The translations under genes were made by a program, and so were the position numbers. This document shows positions 10,301 to 18,715 of a stretch of DNA of 64,000 bases, in pieces; the first letter of the stretch is position 1; each line of letters opens with the position of its first letter. The DNA is from Shimia sp. SK013 (GTDB lineage: Bacteria > Pseudomonadota > Alphaproteobacteria > Rhodobacterales > Rhodobacteraceae): assembly GCF_001292625.1 (NCBI RefSeq), contig NZ_LAJH01000009.1, positions 1 to 64,000 of the forward strand. Direction: 5' to 3'. The notes under the pieces were generated by a model that saw only the letters and a program-made list of their open reading frames with translations, was not told where the DNA came from and ran no database searches.

Positions 10301-10528
10301 GATTGTATCTCCGGATGCAAGTGTGATCACAAGATCGCCACCTTGACGCGTGTAAGCCGTCACATCCAACGGCGAAAGGTTCAAAGACACATCTGACGCT
10401 TGTGACACCGGAATGATCCCGTGCTCGGCGACCGCAGTCTGTCCACGTACCACACCTTCGTCCGCACCGCGGACGGCATACCCATAACTATTCATAATAT
10501 TCACCGCTCTTGTTCTCAGACTGGGCAT
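7394..10528 (-). CDS. Large Ig-like repeat adhesin, BapA/LapA type, type I secreted
   Basis: A 1044-residue predicted surface or biofilm-matrix protein, with no Sec signal. The N-terminus (about 30-100, DVTAYTRQGGDLVITLASGDTI then LQGYFAG) matches the BapA-type prefix domain. A Gly-rich hinge (DDGGGGGGGGP, about 170) follows. Then come seven Ig-like repeats of about 103 residues. Each runs LTGTGEAGA..V.V, G.W...., G.Y...VTVTATD.AGN and ends in VDT. The acidic C-terminus (LTIHGGIDDQVTVAGAQN ... DDGVTLVIDQDINVIV) looks like a type I secretion tail but contains no RTX nonapeptides. Start is uncertain: the ATG at 10528 follows AAGGG; the ATG at 10495 (MNSYGYAVRG) follows GGTGA and is nearly as good. 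The export genes lie immediately downstream. Confidence 0.85.
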   Translation of the reverse strand: MPSLRTRAVNIMNSYGYAVRGADEGVVRGQTAVAEHGIIPVSQASDVSLNLSPLDVTAYTRQGGDLVITLASGDTITLQGYFAGDLADERDLFLSKDGQFHKVELGDPVGDQYFAQYDSLSMDDKWSEHDDLAFLDLERIEPVVAPLAAAVPGIGTLLGLGGAAAVTGVVGDDGGGGGGGGPIIPTVNDPDVGRDVGGTGPDTVIITGTGEPGSDVAVSVGDTTETVIIDDTGTWEVVLEPGELPADGVYDTVVTVTAPDGTIYDLDGPTVDIDTTAPDALVTDGTQSTGDLVNEADHATGHVITGTGEAGATIAVEIDGTTHTTTVLDDGSWSVTFATGEIATGEYETAVTITSTDERGNATTVTDVLVVDTIAPGATLGTVEGDDVINAGEASDGVVLTGTGEAGSTLTVDFQGTTQTVTVDDSGAWSLSYGAADIVAGTYDSEVTITATDLAGNRSSETFTVHVDTEGAAAISTPIAGDGTANAAELGAGLTLSGTAEAGSQVAVTVEGVTHNVTADGSGNWTATWTSGEIPSGSYETSVTVVATDANGNSTTVSETFHVDTEVNAGLDAGQMGGDNTANAAEVASGITLTGVADAGAQVLVTLEGVTRTVMADSSGNWTASWTPAEIPSGTYDSTVTVVATDPAGNSTSTNGTVHVDTEISVGYDSDQAGGDDIANAADVAGGVMLTGTADPGTLVQVTLAGTTRTVTAAANGTWSAAFGAGDIPQGEYDAAVTVTGSDAAGNVATTTGTLRVDTSTAVTVDVNAELFTSPVNAAQMNGGLVMEGSAEPGATVSVTVDGVVRSAIADGSGNWFVTYEAGSLPEGTYTANATLSVTDLAGNTATTTASFDIDTEVTTPIVQSVTFSDDDVSSVSLTTEDQTYEVHALHQNGSTSELATTEVPLGGDESLFVLNPSASDGTHLVVSSTDDAGNQSDTLLVLDDNVTNASTLDHASLGGFNIEGIELDYASDATLTLNEAQIRELSDTSDTLTIHGGIDDQVTVAGAQNTGQTVDIEGETYDVYTVGDDGVTLVIDQDINVIV

Positions 10529-10748
10529 TTTTGCCCTTATGATTTGAGCGGACTATACGTAGTGAAAACGATTTTTCCAAATATTTTTTTAAATTGCCTG
10601 GCAAGTCAGCCGGCGCGCAATTCGAAACGGAAAATTGGCGTACTGACAACGGGTTGCGCGATCTCTAAAATTGTAGACAAGAAGCAGTAATGCAAAAGAA
10701 GGCACAACTTTCATTCAGGTGCCAATACTCTGTCTTGTTTAGACGCCA

Positions 10749-13400
10749 TCAGAACAAGAAGTGTTCAGCAGTCAAATCGGCGAGGTCTGTGTTTACCAAG
10801 GTTATATTGTGGTTGTCGTCTATCCAGATGACGGTGTTGTTGCCGGATTGGATCAGGTGATTGCTTATCAGATCGTCGAAATCGGCAATGTCCGTGATGT
10901 CCCGAAAGCTGATCTGATCGCCTTCGCCGCCATTGAAATCTGTGATCACATCCAAGCCATCACCGGTTCTGAATTCAAATATATCCGCCCCGACGCCGCC
11001 GGTGAGCGTGTCGTTTCCAACCTGACCGGCCAGCACGTCGTCACCGACGCCCCCTTCCAAAAGGTCAAATCCGTTGCCCCCAAAGAGCATGTCATCGCCA
11101 TCGCCCCCGTCAAGAATGTCGCTGCCATTGCCGCCTGAGAGCCGGTCGGAACCGGTGTTGCCTATGAGCGCGTCATCTCCCGCGTCGCCATACAATCGGT
11201 CGTTGCCGTTGCCCCCAAAAAGGGTGTCATGGCCGTGGCCGCCATAAAGGCTGTCACGGTTGTTTCCGCCTGAGAGCCGATCCGACCCAGTTCCGCCTGA
11301 GATATGGTCAGCGCCCAAGTCGCCATAAAGGGAATCGTTGCCGCTGCCCCCATCGAGCGAGTCGGCTCCATTCCCGCCATAGAGCGTGTCGCCTCCATTC
11401 CCGCCGTAGAGCGTGTCACGTCCATTGTGGCCAAGCAGCACGTCTTCTCCGCCTTCACCTTCCAGACGGTCGCGACCGCCGCCTCCGTTCAATTCGTCGT
11501 TGCCTAAGCCGCCCACAAGATTGTCGTCGCCGGCATGGCCGTGCAGCGTGTCGTCGCCCTCTCGGGAACGGATGGTGTCCGCGCCACCGTTGCCACGAAT
11601 GATATCGCGACCGTCGCCGCCAGCGATGTAATCCGATGTGTCGCCACCGCTTTGTTCAAAGGCGACGTCAAACGTAATCGCGATCACTTCGTAGGGATCG
11701 AGATCAAAAGAAATATCTGTCACCGATTGACCCAAATCGGACATGTCAAAGAATGTGTCCAGCCCGACGACGTCGCTTTCGGTCGGGAAATAGAAGTCTT
11801 CCAGCGCGGTTGGATTGGTCACACCCGGCCGAACAAGGATGTCGTCTGCATCCGGCAAATACGTCATCCACGCACCATTGACGAGTTTAATCATGCCGTT
11901 GCTGTAGGCGTCGCCGAGTTTTGCGATCAGCGCGTCACGCTCTGCTTCGGTGACTTCTCGTTTCGGGTTGCGGGAGACCAGAATGCCATCTTCGTCATAA
12001 ACCCGCTGCTCGCTCAGCCCGTCGGATGATGTCGGATCAATCCCAAAGGTCACAGCGCTCCAATGTGTCGATCCGCCCGCTACACCAGACAGGTCGAGCG
12101 AAAACTCTTCGCCGAATTCGTCGCTGCGCGACATGACGTATACGACACGGCTGTAATTGTCGCCGTAAACGTTGATTTCCATCTCGGTCGCGTCAAAGCC
12201 ACCCACCGAATAAAGACACAGATCGCCTTGTGCATTTTGATAAAGGTTGGACAAATGCTCCAGAACCATACCTGCGGGGGTGAGTTCGACCTCGTTCGCG
12301 CCCCCTGGCGCGCCGGCGACCGAGGTGTTGGTGTTGTGTCGCACAGTCCAGAGTTCGGCGCCGTCAACGCCGAGTTCAAGCATATTGGAAAACTGCTCGA
12401 TCAGGGTGCCCGCAGCCCGCAAACCTTGTGAACTGTAGTTGTCGGTGTCCACGTTCCATTCCGTAACACGCAGCTCAATGTCATTTGGGATTATGCCTTC
12501 CCAAACGGAAAATCGCAGATCGAGATTGCGAACTTCCATGCGGGTTGCGTCTTCTGACAGATCGAAGCCATCGGTCCAGTCGTTCATGTAGTAGTGGGCG
12601 ACAATGCCGTCAAAACCGTTTGTGCTGTCAAACTGAAAACCGTTGGAGAGATCGCCATCAGCATCAAGTTGTTGCATCAGCTCAAGGTTGCCCTTGATGA
12701 TGCGTTGTTCATAATCGTTCAGGCTATTGTAGTAGTCTTCTGCGCTTTGGCCGTCTTCCCAGTCCGACGGGCGGAAGCTGGCATCCCAATGTTGCATGGC
12801 TGCCAACGCATCTTCATCTGAGATTGATCCGCCGCTTGTGCCTTTGTAGTTGGACTGTCCGCCGGTCACGTTGGCGGTCTGTATATAAATGTCCGGGCGC
12901 ACGCCGTCGACGGTGACACCGCTTAGGGCCTCGGTGATGATACTGGCGTTGGAACCGTAGGTGGATTCATCGATGGTCTGCCAGAATTCATTTCCGACTT
13001 CATACGCTTTGATCAGATCTGCATCTTCGCCCATGTAGGTCAAAACCAGCTCGGCCCAGGCTTCTAACTCGGCTGGGTTTGCATGGGTGTCGTTAAGGGC
13101 TGCGACCACCAATGTCGCGCTGGTTCCTGTATCTTTCGCCCAATCCAAGAAGGCGCGCAGATCACCGTCCAATTGGTCAAACCCTTGGGCGGTGGTGTCG
13201 AGCTGGGTGATGTCTTCGCCTTCCGCGCGCCCACCGGGATAGCGCAGATGGCTTGCCCCCAGCATATCGGCAGCCTCGATGAACTCGTCATGAGGCGTGC
13301 CGCCGGTTTCGTTGGTGTCGGCCAATATGTTTGTACCAAACATGTCCTCCTGCACTTCAATGGGTGCAGTGGAGGTGTCGAGGGTGACTGTGGTCGTCAT
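10749..13400 (-). CDS. Glycoside-hydrolase-like domain fused to RTX repeats (type I secreted)
   Basis: An 883-residue secreted protein. Residues 1 to about 560 resemble a clan GH-A TIM-barrel glycosidase: an RYPGGRAEG strand near 53, YEVGNEFW with Glu138 as candidate acid/base, and RVTEWNVD with Glu314 as candidate nucleophile, followed by ELWTVRHN. Residues 600-800 hold about twenty GGxGxDxLxG nonapeptides that bind calcium. The end (GADIFEFRTGDGLDVITDF ...) is the usual type I secretion signal region. There is no Sec signal. The ATG at 13400 has AGGA upstream; a longer start at 13478 adds residues without domain character. It is the first gene of the locus that encodes its likely exporter. 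The polysaccharide substrate is unknown; matrix or algal glycan is plausible. Confidence 0.82.
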   Translation of the reverse strand: MTTTVTLDTSTAPIEVQEDMFGTNILADTNETGGTPHDEFIEAADMLGASHLRYPGGRAEGEDITQLDTTAQGFDQLDGDLRAFLDWAKDTGTSATLVVAALNDTHANPAELEAWAELVLTYMGEDADLIKAYEVGNEFWQTIDESTYGSNASIITEALSGVTVDGVRPDIYIQTANVTGGQSNYKGTSGGSISDEDALAAMQHWDASFRPSDWEDGQSAEDYYNSLNDYEQRIIKGNLELMQQLDADGDLSNGFQFDSTNGFDGIVAHYYMNDWTDGFDLSEDATRMEVRNLDLRFSVWEGIIPNDIELRVTEWNVDTDNYSSQGLRAAGTLIEQFSNMLELGVDGAELWTVRHNTNTSVAGAPGGANEVELTPAGMVLEHLSNLYQNAQGDLCLYSVGGFDATEMEINVYGDNYSRVVYVMSRSDEFGEEFSLDLSGVAGGSTHWSAVTFGIDPTSSDGLSEQRVYDEDGILVSRNPKREVTEAERDALIAKLGDAYSNGMIKLVNGAWMTYLPDADDILVRPGVTNPTALEDFYFPTESDVVGLDTFFDMSDLGQSVTDISFDLDPYEVIAITFDVAFEQSGGDTSDYIAGGDGRDIIRGNGGADTIRSREGDDTLHGHAGDDNLVGGLGNDELNGGGGRDRLEGEGGEDVLLGHNGRDTLYGGNGGDTLYGGNGADSLDGGSGNDSLYGDLGADHISGGTGSDRLSGGNNRDSLYGGHGHDTLFGGNGNDRLYGDAGDDALIGNTGSDRLSGGNGSDILDGGDGDDMLFGGNGFDLLEGGVGDDVLAGQVGNDTLTGGVGADIFEFRTGDGLDVITDFNGGEGDQISFRDITDIADFDDLISNHLIQSGNNTVIWIDDNHNITLVNTDLADLTAEHFLF

Positions 13401-13973
13401 AGGTGAAAATCCTGAAGCAGTCCTTGGGGCGGCGTGTTGGCGGGTGCTTCCAATCGATACCGGCCAGAAATGACCCAAGGTGCATCGTTTGTTTTGCGCG
13501 CCGCTTTCTGCGTCAGGAGCTTCAGTTCTTGGCTCTACCTGTGTGCCGGGAATGTAAAAAACACTCTACTGCCGGCGGTCCCTTAGTCTTGAGTAGTGAG
13601 CAATTGTTAATGAATTCCAAAGCCGATATTGTTGAGAACACCTCTGAAATTGCCGGCAAATCCGACCTTGATTTATCTAAATTGGTGTGAATTTTAATGC
13701 CTTGATGTTAAATACTAAAAGCGAACCCACGCGATGCGGTCACGCTGGGAAAGTTGCGAGATTTTCCGAAAATGTTAAGGAAGTGACGCATCGGGCGATT
13801 TCCCCTGACAGAGGGAGGCGCCGAAGGTTGTGCCCTTAGACGTGTATTTGGGTCGGCTTGTCACCGTTTTGGCTGAAACTCTTAAAAAGGATTCGCCAGT
13901 TGGCGCATCGTTTTTCTGCGCCAACCTGTTGTGCCGAGCCGGGATCCGCTTCGGCTCCATTCAGTTGGCCGAT
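13401..13973. other. Intergenic region upstream of the RTX-glycosidase gene
   Basis: A 573-base gap between the RTX-glycosidase start and the end of the epimerase gene, both minus strand. The part at about 13580-13790 is AT-rich (runs such as TTGTTAATGAATTCC and TTTTAATGCCTTGATGTTAAA) and probably contains the promoter of the secretion locus. Short plus-strand frames here lack a ribosome site or protein-like composition. No RNA gene was recognised. Confidence 0.45.
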
Positions 13974-14861
13974 TTATTCACTCACATATTTGTGCCACGA
14001 ATGTTGCTCGCGAAACCCAAGAACGTCCCGAATTTTGCGATTGGAATACAGCGCTTCTGTTTTGCCCATGTCCTGCGCAACCGGCACACCCGGAAAGAAG
14101 CGTTCTGCGATGTCGTGGGCTGGCAGATCGACCGAGTTGGTGTCGTTACCGGCATTGAATATCTGAAAGCCGAGATTGTCAGTTTTCAGGCACAGATCGA
14201 CGATCTGACCAAGATCACGGGCATCGATGTAGCAGAAAATATTACGGCGTCTGACTGCCGGGTCGGCGAAATAGGCCGGAAAGTTGTCATACTCGTGGGG
14301 TTCGATCACATTGCCGATCCGCAGCCCGTAAATGTCCGCGCCAGACCGGCGCTGGAACGCGCGGCCGGTTTTCTCGTTGACCACCTTGGAAAGGCCATAG
14401 CTGTCCATGGGATTGGTGTCATGCGCCTCATCCACCGGCAAATAGTCCGGATTGACGATACCGTCAGCAAAACAAACGCCATAGGTGGTTTCTGAGGACG
14501 CAAAGATCACTTTCCTGATGCCGAGTTTCACAGCCGCCTCGATCACGTTGTAGGTGCCGATGGTGTTGACGCGAAAGGTCTCGTGATCGGGCGCGATCAA
14601 AATACGCGGCACAGCCGCAAAGTGCACCACAGCGTCAAACGCAGGCACTCCGGTGCCCGGCTCCAACTCGTCAAAGTTGGCATAGCTGGTCATGACGTTG
14701 AACATTGACCCGCTGTCGGTGATGTCTGCGATCAGGTCGTCGATGCCGGGTTCCTTCAAGGGGGTGAGATCGACATTGACCACTCGGTGGCCCGCGTCGC
14801 GCAAATACCGGCAGACGTGTCGTCCAGCCTTGCCTGAACCGCCAGTAAAAAGAATGCGCAT
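13974..14861 (-). CDS. NAD-dependent epimerase/dehydratase (extended SDR)
   Basis: A 295-residue extended short-chain dehydrogenase/reductase acting on a nucleotide-sugar or related substrate. The Rossmann motif FTGGSGKAGRHV lies at residues 4-15. The SDR serine region is FASSETTYGV, and the catalytic YGLSK (Tyr/Lys pair) follows DTNPMDS. The ATG at 14861 follows CGAGGAGATT, a strong ribosome site; a longer start at 14891 lacks this. Substrate specificity cannot be read. It is isolated, with 207 bases to the amidohydrolase upstream on the same strand. Confidence 0.88.
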   Translation of the reverse strand: MRILFTGGSGKAGRHVCRYLRDAGHRVVNVDLTPLKEPGIDDLIADITDSGSMFNVMTSYANFDELEPGTGVPAFDAVVHFAAVPRILIAPDHETFRVNTIGTYNVIEAAVKLGIRKVIFASSETTYGVCFADGIVNPDYLPVDEAHDTNPMDSYGLSKVVNEKTGRAFQRRSGADIYGLRIGNVIEPHEYDNFPAYFADPAVRRRNIFCYIDARDLGQIVDLCLKTDNLGFQIFNAGNDTNSVDLPAHDIAERFFPGVPVAQDMGKTEALYSNRKIRDVLGFREQHSWHKYVSE

Positions 14862-15068
14862 TTGAATCTCCTCGGGTGTTGGCGGCGCCATGTGTCATGG
14901 CAAGCCGCATGCGGAGGAGTATTTCCAACTCACATCGGAAGTTCAATGGCGCGTGCCGGTGGTTTTGCGCGCGCGGGGCAGGCGGCCTAGCACATCCTGC
15001 GGACCAACAGCCCTTTCTGGTTCAGAGGGGCAACCTATGACCCGAGCGCGTGTTTCGGAAATTTGCCT

Positions 15069-16877
15069 TTAGGTGTGCGCGTGTATCGCCCGAACGGCAT
15101 GTTCAATCGCAGCTTTTGCGATCCCTTGCCTTTCGGGCTCGGTTTGCGCCGGGATCAACGAAGCTTTTGTTGTCCCGCCTTCACCAACGGCAAGTGCTTC
15201 GCCCTCCATCAGGGTGCCCCAGACACCGATATCTTTGATCGTCACCGCATCAACCGTCAGCGGGTTGTCCTCAAGGATCGTGAAGTTCGCGAGCTTTCCA
15301 ACTTCGATGCTGCCCCTATCAGCCTCAAGCCCCAGCGAGTAGGCCGCTTCAAGAGTGACGCCGCGCAGGGCTCCATCGCGGGAAACACGCTGATTTTCAC
15401 CCGCGATACGGCCCGACGTTGTGATCCGATTGACTGCGCACCACATCAAAAACAATGGATCGCCCGGTGCCATCGGCATGTCAGAGTGCATCGAATAAGA
15501 AATTCCGGCACGTTCAACATCGCCAAGTCGGACCATTTGGTCGGCACGCTCGGATCCAAGCCCCGTTTTGCTGTATTGATCCGCAAGAGCCGTCACATAG
15601 TAGGGGTTCGCACTGACAATGGCGCCAAGGCGCTTGATCCGCGCGATTTGGTCGGGCGCACTGACCGCAAAATGAATGAGCGTGGTGCGATGATCCACAC
15701 GTGGGTTGCGATCCAGATTGGCTTCGAGGGCCCCCAAGACGCGGTCCAGACCGGCATCGCCGTTCACATGAACATGAATCTGATATCCTGCGTCCCAATA
15801 GATGCGGAAAGCCCGTTCAAACAACTCTTTGTCCATCATCCATTCGCCATGGTAGTCGCCAATAAACGGATCCCGCACCTGCATGGCCAACGAATAGATC
15901 GCACCATCCGCAAACAGTTTGACCGTTCCTGAATGAAATTCGGTCATACCTTCAAACCAACTGGTAAGGGCCTGTGTTTCCGCGATGACTTGCGCGTCAT
16001 CGTCATAAAGCTGCACCAATGACTTTCCGTCCGGCATAAAAGACCAGCGAAACGGCATCGAGGGATCAGACATGACGGAGTTGATCATGTCCTGCACCGG
16101 CTTTGACAGAATCCCGCCCGGCTCATTGCCAAAGGTTATCCCCTTGGAATGCATGTAGTCGCGCATGACATAGAGGCCAGCCTGGATTTTCTCGGGATTT
16201 GCGACCATTTCGGCGATATTGTCCAAGACCGCGAACATGCCTTGTTCCCAAAAGTGACCATCTTCGAGATTTGATTGTTCCTGCGCAGTCACGTTCCAAC
16301 CATCAACCAAGCCCTGCGATACCTGTCCCCGCGCCAAAGCTGCGGAATTGAGGACAAATTCATGGCATGAGCGCATCCAGACGACAATTGGTCTAGTGGT
16401 GCTGATCTTATCCAGATCACTGCGGCTGAGCCGCCCGTAGAATGCGAAATGATAGCCCCAGCTGAAAAGAACCTCCTCAGGGCTTTCAAGATTTGCCTCT
16501 GCCAAGGCGAGGCGCGTCATGAAGTCATCTTTGTCTTTCAAAGCCGGCACGGTTCCAGAAGGTAGCTCCCAGTCCTCAATCGACAAGATTTCGGACGACA
16601 TGGAGAGTGCGGCCAAAAGGGGGTGCGCATGCTGGGAAATAAAACCAGGCACGATGGTTTTTGTGTCGAAAGTCGTGTCGGTGCGGTATGCGCGATCCCC
16701 CAAGCCGGCTTTGACATCGTCCACCGAACCCACCGCCAGGATGCGGCCATCCGCGACCGCGACTGCCTGTGCTGTTGGCAGGTCAGGATCAAGGGTGACG
16801 ATGTTTTGTCCGATGAAAACCGTGGTCAGATCCTCGGTCGTGAGTTGTTTTCCAACATCAGACAACGAGGATGGCAT
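15069..16877 (-). CDS. Amidohydrolase (YtcJ-like), leader out of frame
   Basis: A metal-dependent hydrolase of the amidohydrolase-3 (YtcJ-like) family, 602 residues from the first internal ATG. It shows the amidohydrolase start (GQNIVTLDPDLPTAQAVAVADGRILAVG), the metal-binding HAHP (FISQHAHPLLAAL), a long TIM barrel and the C-terminal composite sheet (GSIEVGKLANFTILEDNPLTV). The natural leader, a twin-arginine signal beginning at ATG 16965, is in another frame and stops at 16858 (listed separately), so the gene appears to carry a one-base-excess (or two-base-loss) frameshift just after the leader. The enzyme domain itself is uninterrupted. Possible states: recent pseudogenisation, a sequencing error or a programmed shift. 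A GTG at 16973 is in frame with the enzyme, but its N-terminus would be meaningless. Confidence 0.75.
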   Translation of the reverse strand: MPSSLSDVGKQLTTEDLTTVFIGQNIVTLDPDLPTAQAVAVADGRILAVGSVDDVKAGLGDRAYRTDTTFDTKTIVPGFISQHAHPLLAALSMSSEILSIEDWELPSGTVPALKDKDDFMTRLALAEANLESPEEVLFSWGYHFAFYGRLSRSDLDKISTTRPIVVWMRSCHEFVLNSAALARGQVSQGLVDGWNVTAQEQSNLEDGHFWEQGMFAVLDNIAEMVANPEKIQAGLYVMRDYMHSKGITFGNEPGGILSKPVQDMINSVMSDPSMPFRWSFMPDGKSLVQLYDDDAQVIAETQALTSWFEGMTEFHSGTVKLFADGAIYSLAMQVRDPFIGDYHGEWMMDKELFERAFRIYWDAGYQIHVHVNGDAGLDRVLGALEANLDRNPRVDHRTTLIHFAVSAPDQIARIKRLGAIVSANPYYVTALADQYSKTGLGSERADQMVRLGDVERAGISYSMHSDMPMAPGDPLFLMWCAVNRITTSGRIAGENQRVSRDGALRGVTLEAAYSLGLEADRGSIEVGKLANFTILEDNPLTVDAVTIKDIGVWGTLMEGEALAVGEGGTTKASLIPAQTEPERQGIAKAAIEHAVRAIHAHT

Positions 16878-16965
16878 TGGCCAAGGCCATGGCTGTTGAA
16901 GAACTGAGAAATGTGGCCCCCAAAAGGCCCGTTCTAAGAAAAGATCTTCGGTTGAAATCGGCCAT
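16858..16965 (-). pseudogene. Orphaned Tat signal peptide of the amidohydrolase
   Basis: On the minus strand an ATG at 16965, preceded by TTTTGGAGTGTTTCT (Shine-Dalgarno GGAG), opens a 35-codon frame starting MADFNRRSFLRTGLLG. It carries the twin-arginine motif RRSFLRTG, a hydrophobic core and an AMALANA cleavage site, and ends at TGA 16858-16860. It lies directly over the beginning of the amidohydrolase reading frame, offset by one base, so it is best read as the displaced export leader of that enzyme. A +1 slip between about 16860 and 16890 would fuse them. Confidence 0.75.
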
Positions 16966-17174
16966 AGAAACACTCCAAAACAAAACCTATGGAAAGCGTG
17001 CCCTTAAGCAGCGGGATTATCCACTAAAATTCCTGTGTCTATGAATGTCTCGACGTTAGCTGAAAAATCACCATGAATTTCCTGAGGAACCGCGCATAGG
17101 CGTGGCCCTGCTGTGGTATGAACGCAGATTGAAGCCAGACGCCGCAGCGCGGTCTTTGTTAAAGGTTTAGAAGA

Positions 17175-17194
17175 CGGCCCAATCAAATGGGCCG
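17175..17194 (-). terminator. Possible terminator after matB
   Basis: A perfect 7-bp inverted repeat (CGGCCCA / TGGGCCG, 6-base loop) sits about 20 bases beyond the matB stop codon. On the minus strand it is followed by TCTTCTAAACC, which is only weakly T-rich, so termination is plausible but not certain. Confidence 0.45.
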
Positions 17195-17215
17195 CAACGT
17201 CGCCTAACGTGCCGT

Positions 17216-18715
17216 CTAAGATCCGTATGTGTCCCTCAAGACATTCTTTTGCACTTTGCCCATCGTGTTTCGGGGCAAAGTCTCTAGCAACAGATATTCG
17301 CGCGGGTGCTTGAACCGTGCCAGCTGTGTTTGCACGCGGTCTTTCATGGCCTCGATGGACAGCGTTGCTCCTTGCTCGGGAACTATCGCCGCAATGACGC
17401 TTTCGCCAAAATCCGGGTTCGGGATGCCGAAAACCGCGCTTTCGTTCACATCCGGCATGTCGTTGAGAACATCCTCGATCTCTTTGGGGTAGATGTTGTA
17501 GCCGCCCGAAATGATCAGGTCTTTGGAGCGCCCAACGATCGACACGCGCCCATCTTCGGATTGAATTCCCAGATCACCAGTCAGGAAAAATCCGGTTGCC
17601 CGCAGTTCCTCGGCGGTCTTTTCTGGCATGTTCCAATAGCCTTGGAACACATTATCCCCGCGCACCTCGATCATGCCGATCTCTCCAAACGGCTGGGTCG
17701 CGCCAGTGTCGGGATTGGTAATTTTCACCTCTGTGCCAGCCAACGGATAGCCGACGGTGCCCGCAAGGCGCGCGCCATTCAGAGGATTGGAGGTTATCAT
17801 GTTGGTCTCGGTCATGCCGTACCGCTCAAGGATGCGGTGGCCCGTGCGATCTTCAAAATCACGATGGGTTTCGGCCAACAGGGGCGCAGAACCGGACACA
17901 AAAAGGCGCATGTTCTGAACGCAGTCTTTCGTGAACCGCGCATCCGCCAAAAGGCGGGTGTAAAACGTCGGTACGCCCATCAAAAGCGTGGAGCGGGGGA
18001 CTTCGTTCAGGATGACGTCAATATCAAAGGCTGCGCAAAGCCGCACCTCTGCCCCCGCCAGCAGTGATGTGTTCATCGCAACGAACAATCCGTGGGTGTG
18101 GAAAATCGGCAGCGCGTGAACAAGCCTGTCGTTGCAGGTGATTTCCCACAATTCCGTCAGCGAAACGGCATTGGACAGAAGGTTCTTGTGGCTGAGCATC
18201 GCGCCTTTGGAGCGGCCGGTTGTGCCCGACGTATAGAGCAAGGCCGCTAGGTCATCTGGTGCGCGATCAACCGGGGTAAAACTGGTTGGCTTGCCGTCTG
18301 CTGTCCGGCTCAGGCTGCCGTCAGATCCCCCCAAAGTCAGAACGGCCGTTCCGCGAGGCTGTGCCAGTGCCTTTACGGTCGCTTCGTCTTTGCTGTCACA
18401 CACGATCAAACGCGGATCCGCGTCTTGGATGAAGTAGTCCAATTCGGCCTGAGTATAAGCCGTATTCAGCGGCAGGTAGACCGCGCCGGCCTGAACCGAA
18501 GCTGCATAAAGCGCGATTGTGTCGCTGAGTTTTGGCGCCTGAACAAGGATGCGGTCACCGGGGTGAACACCAGCATCGGTCAGGGTGTGGGCCAATTGGG
18601 CGGCACGTTTGAGAAACGCGTCATAGGTTAGTGTTGCGCCGTCATCGCAGTGAAGAAACGTCGCGGAGTTTCCAACATGTGGTGCGAACAATGCATCAAA
18701 AAGGGTGTTGGTCAT
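17216..18715 (-). CDS. matB: Malonyl-CoA synthetase
   Basis: ATP-dependent ligation of malonate to CoA, 499 residues, ANL superfamily. The P-loop LLYTSGTTGRSKGAMLSH, the YGMTETNM motif, the TGDLG hinge and the C-terminal lysine segment (PRNTMGKVQKNVL) are all present. Family assignment to MatB rests on overall resemblance and on the directly preceding malonyl-CoA decarboxylase gene, whose stop it overlaps by four bases (ATGA). Without that context it could be read as a generic acyl-CoA synthetase. It is the last gene of the yciI-matR-matA-matB operon. Confidence 0.85.
   Translation of the reverse strand: MTNTLFDALFAPHVGNSATFLHCDDGATLTYDAFLKRAAQLAHTLTDAGVHPGDRILVQAPKLSDTIALYAASVQAGAVYLPLNTAYTQAELDYFIQDADPRLIVCDSKDEATVKALAQPRGTAVLTLGGSDGSLSRTADGKPTSFTPVDRAPDDLAALLYTSGTTGRSKGAMLSHKNLLSNAVSLTELWEITCNDRLVHALPIFHTHGLFVAMNTSLLAGAEVRLCAAFDIDVILNEVPRSTLLMGVPTFYTRLLADARFTKDCVQNMRLFVSGSAPLLAETHRDFEDRTGHRILERYGMTETNMITSNPLNGARLAGTVGYPLAGTEVKITNPDTGATQPFGEIGMIEVRGDNVFQGYWNMPEKTAEELRATGFFLTGDLGIQSEDGRVSIVGRSKDLIISGGYNIYPKEIEDVLNDMPDVNESAVFGIPNPDFGESVIAAIVPEQGATLSIEAMKDRVQTQLARFKHPREYLLLETLPRNTMGKVQKNVLRDTYGS

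Noticed and set aside
11100-11620. Tandem DNA repeat block (possible CRISPR or VNTR)
   Set aside because: The periodicity is that of RTX nonapeptide codons within a coding gene; no conserved repeats with unique spacers exist.
13403-13690. A 95-codon plus-strand frame upstream of the RTX-glycosidase gene
   Set aside because: It starts divergently in a promoter region, with no ribosome site or protein character.
13830-14495. A 221-codon plus-strand frame over the epimerase 3' end
   Set aside because: Most of it is antisense to the epimerase; the upstream part has no ribosome site.
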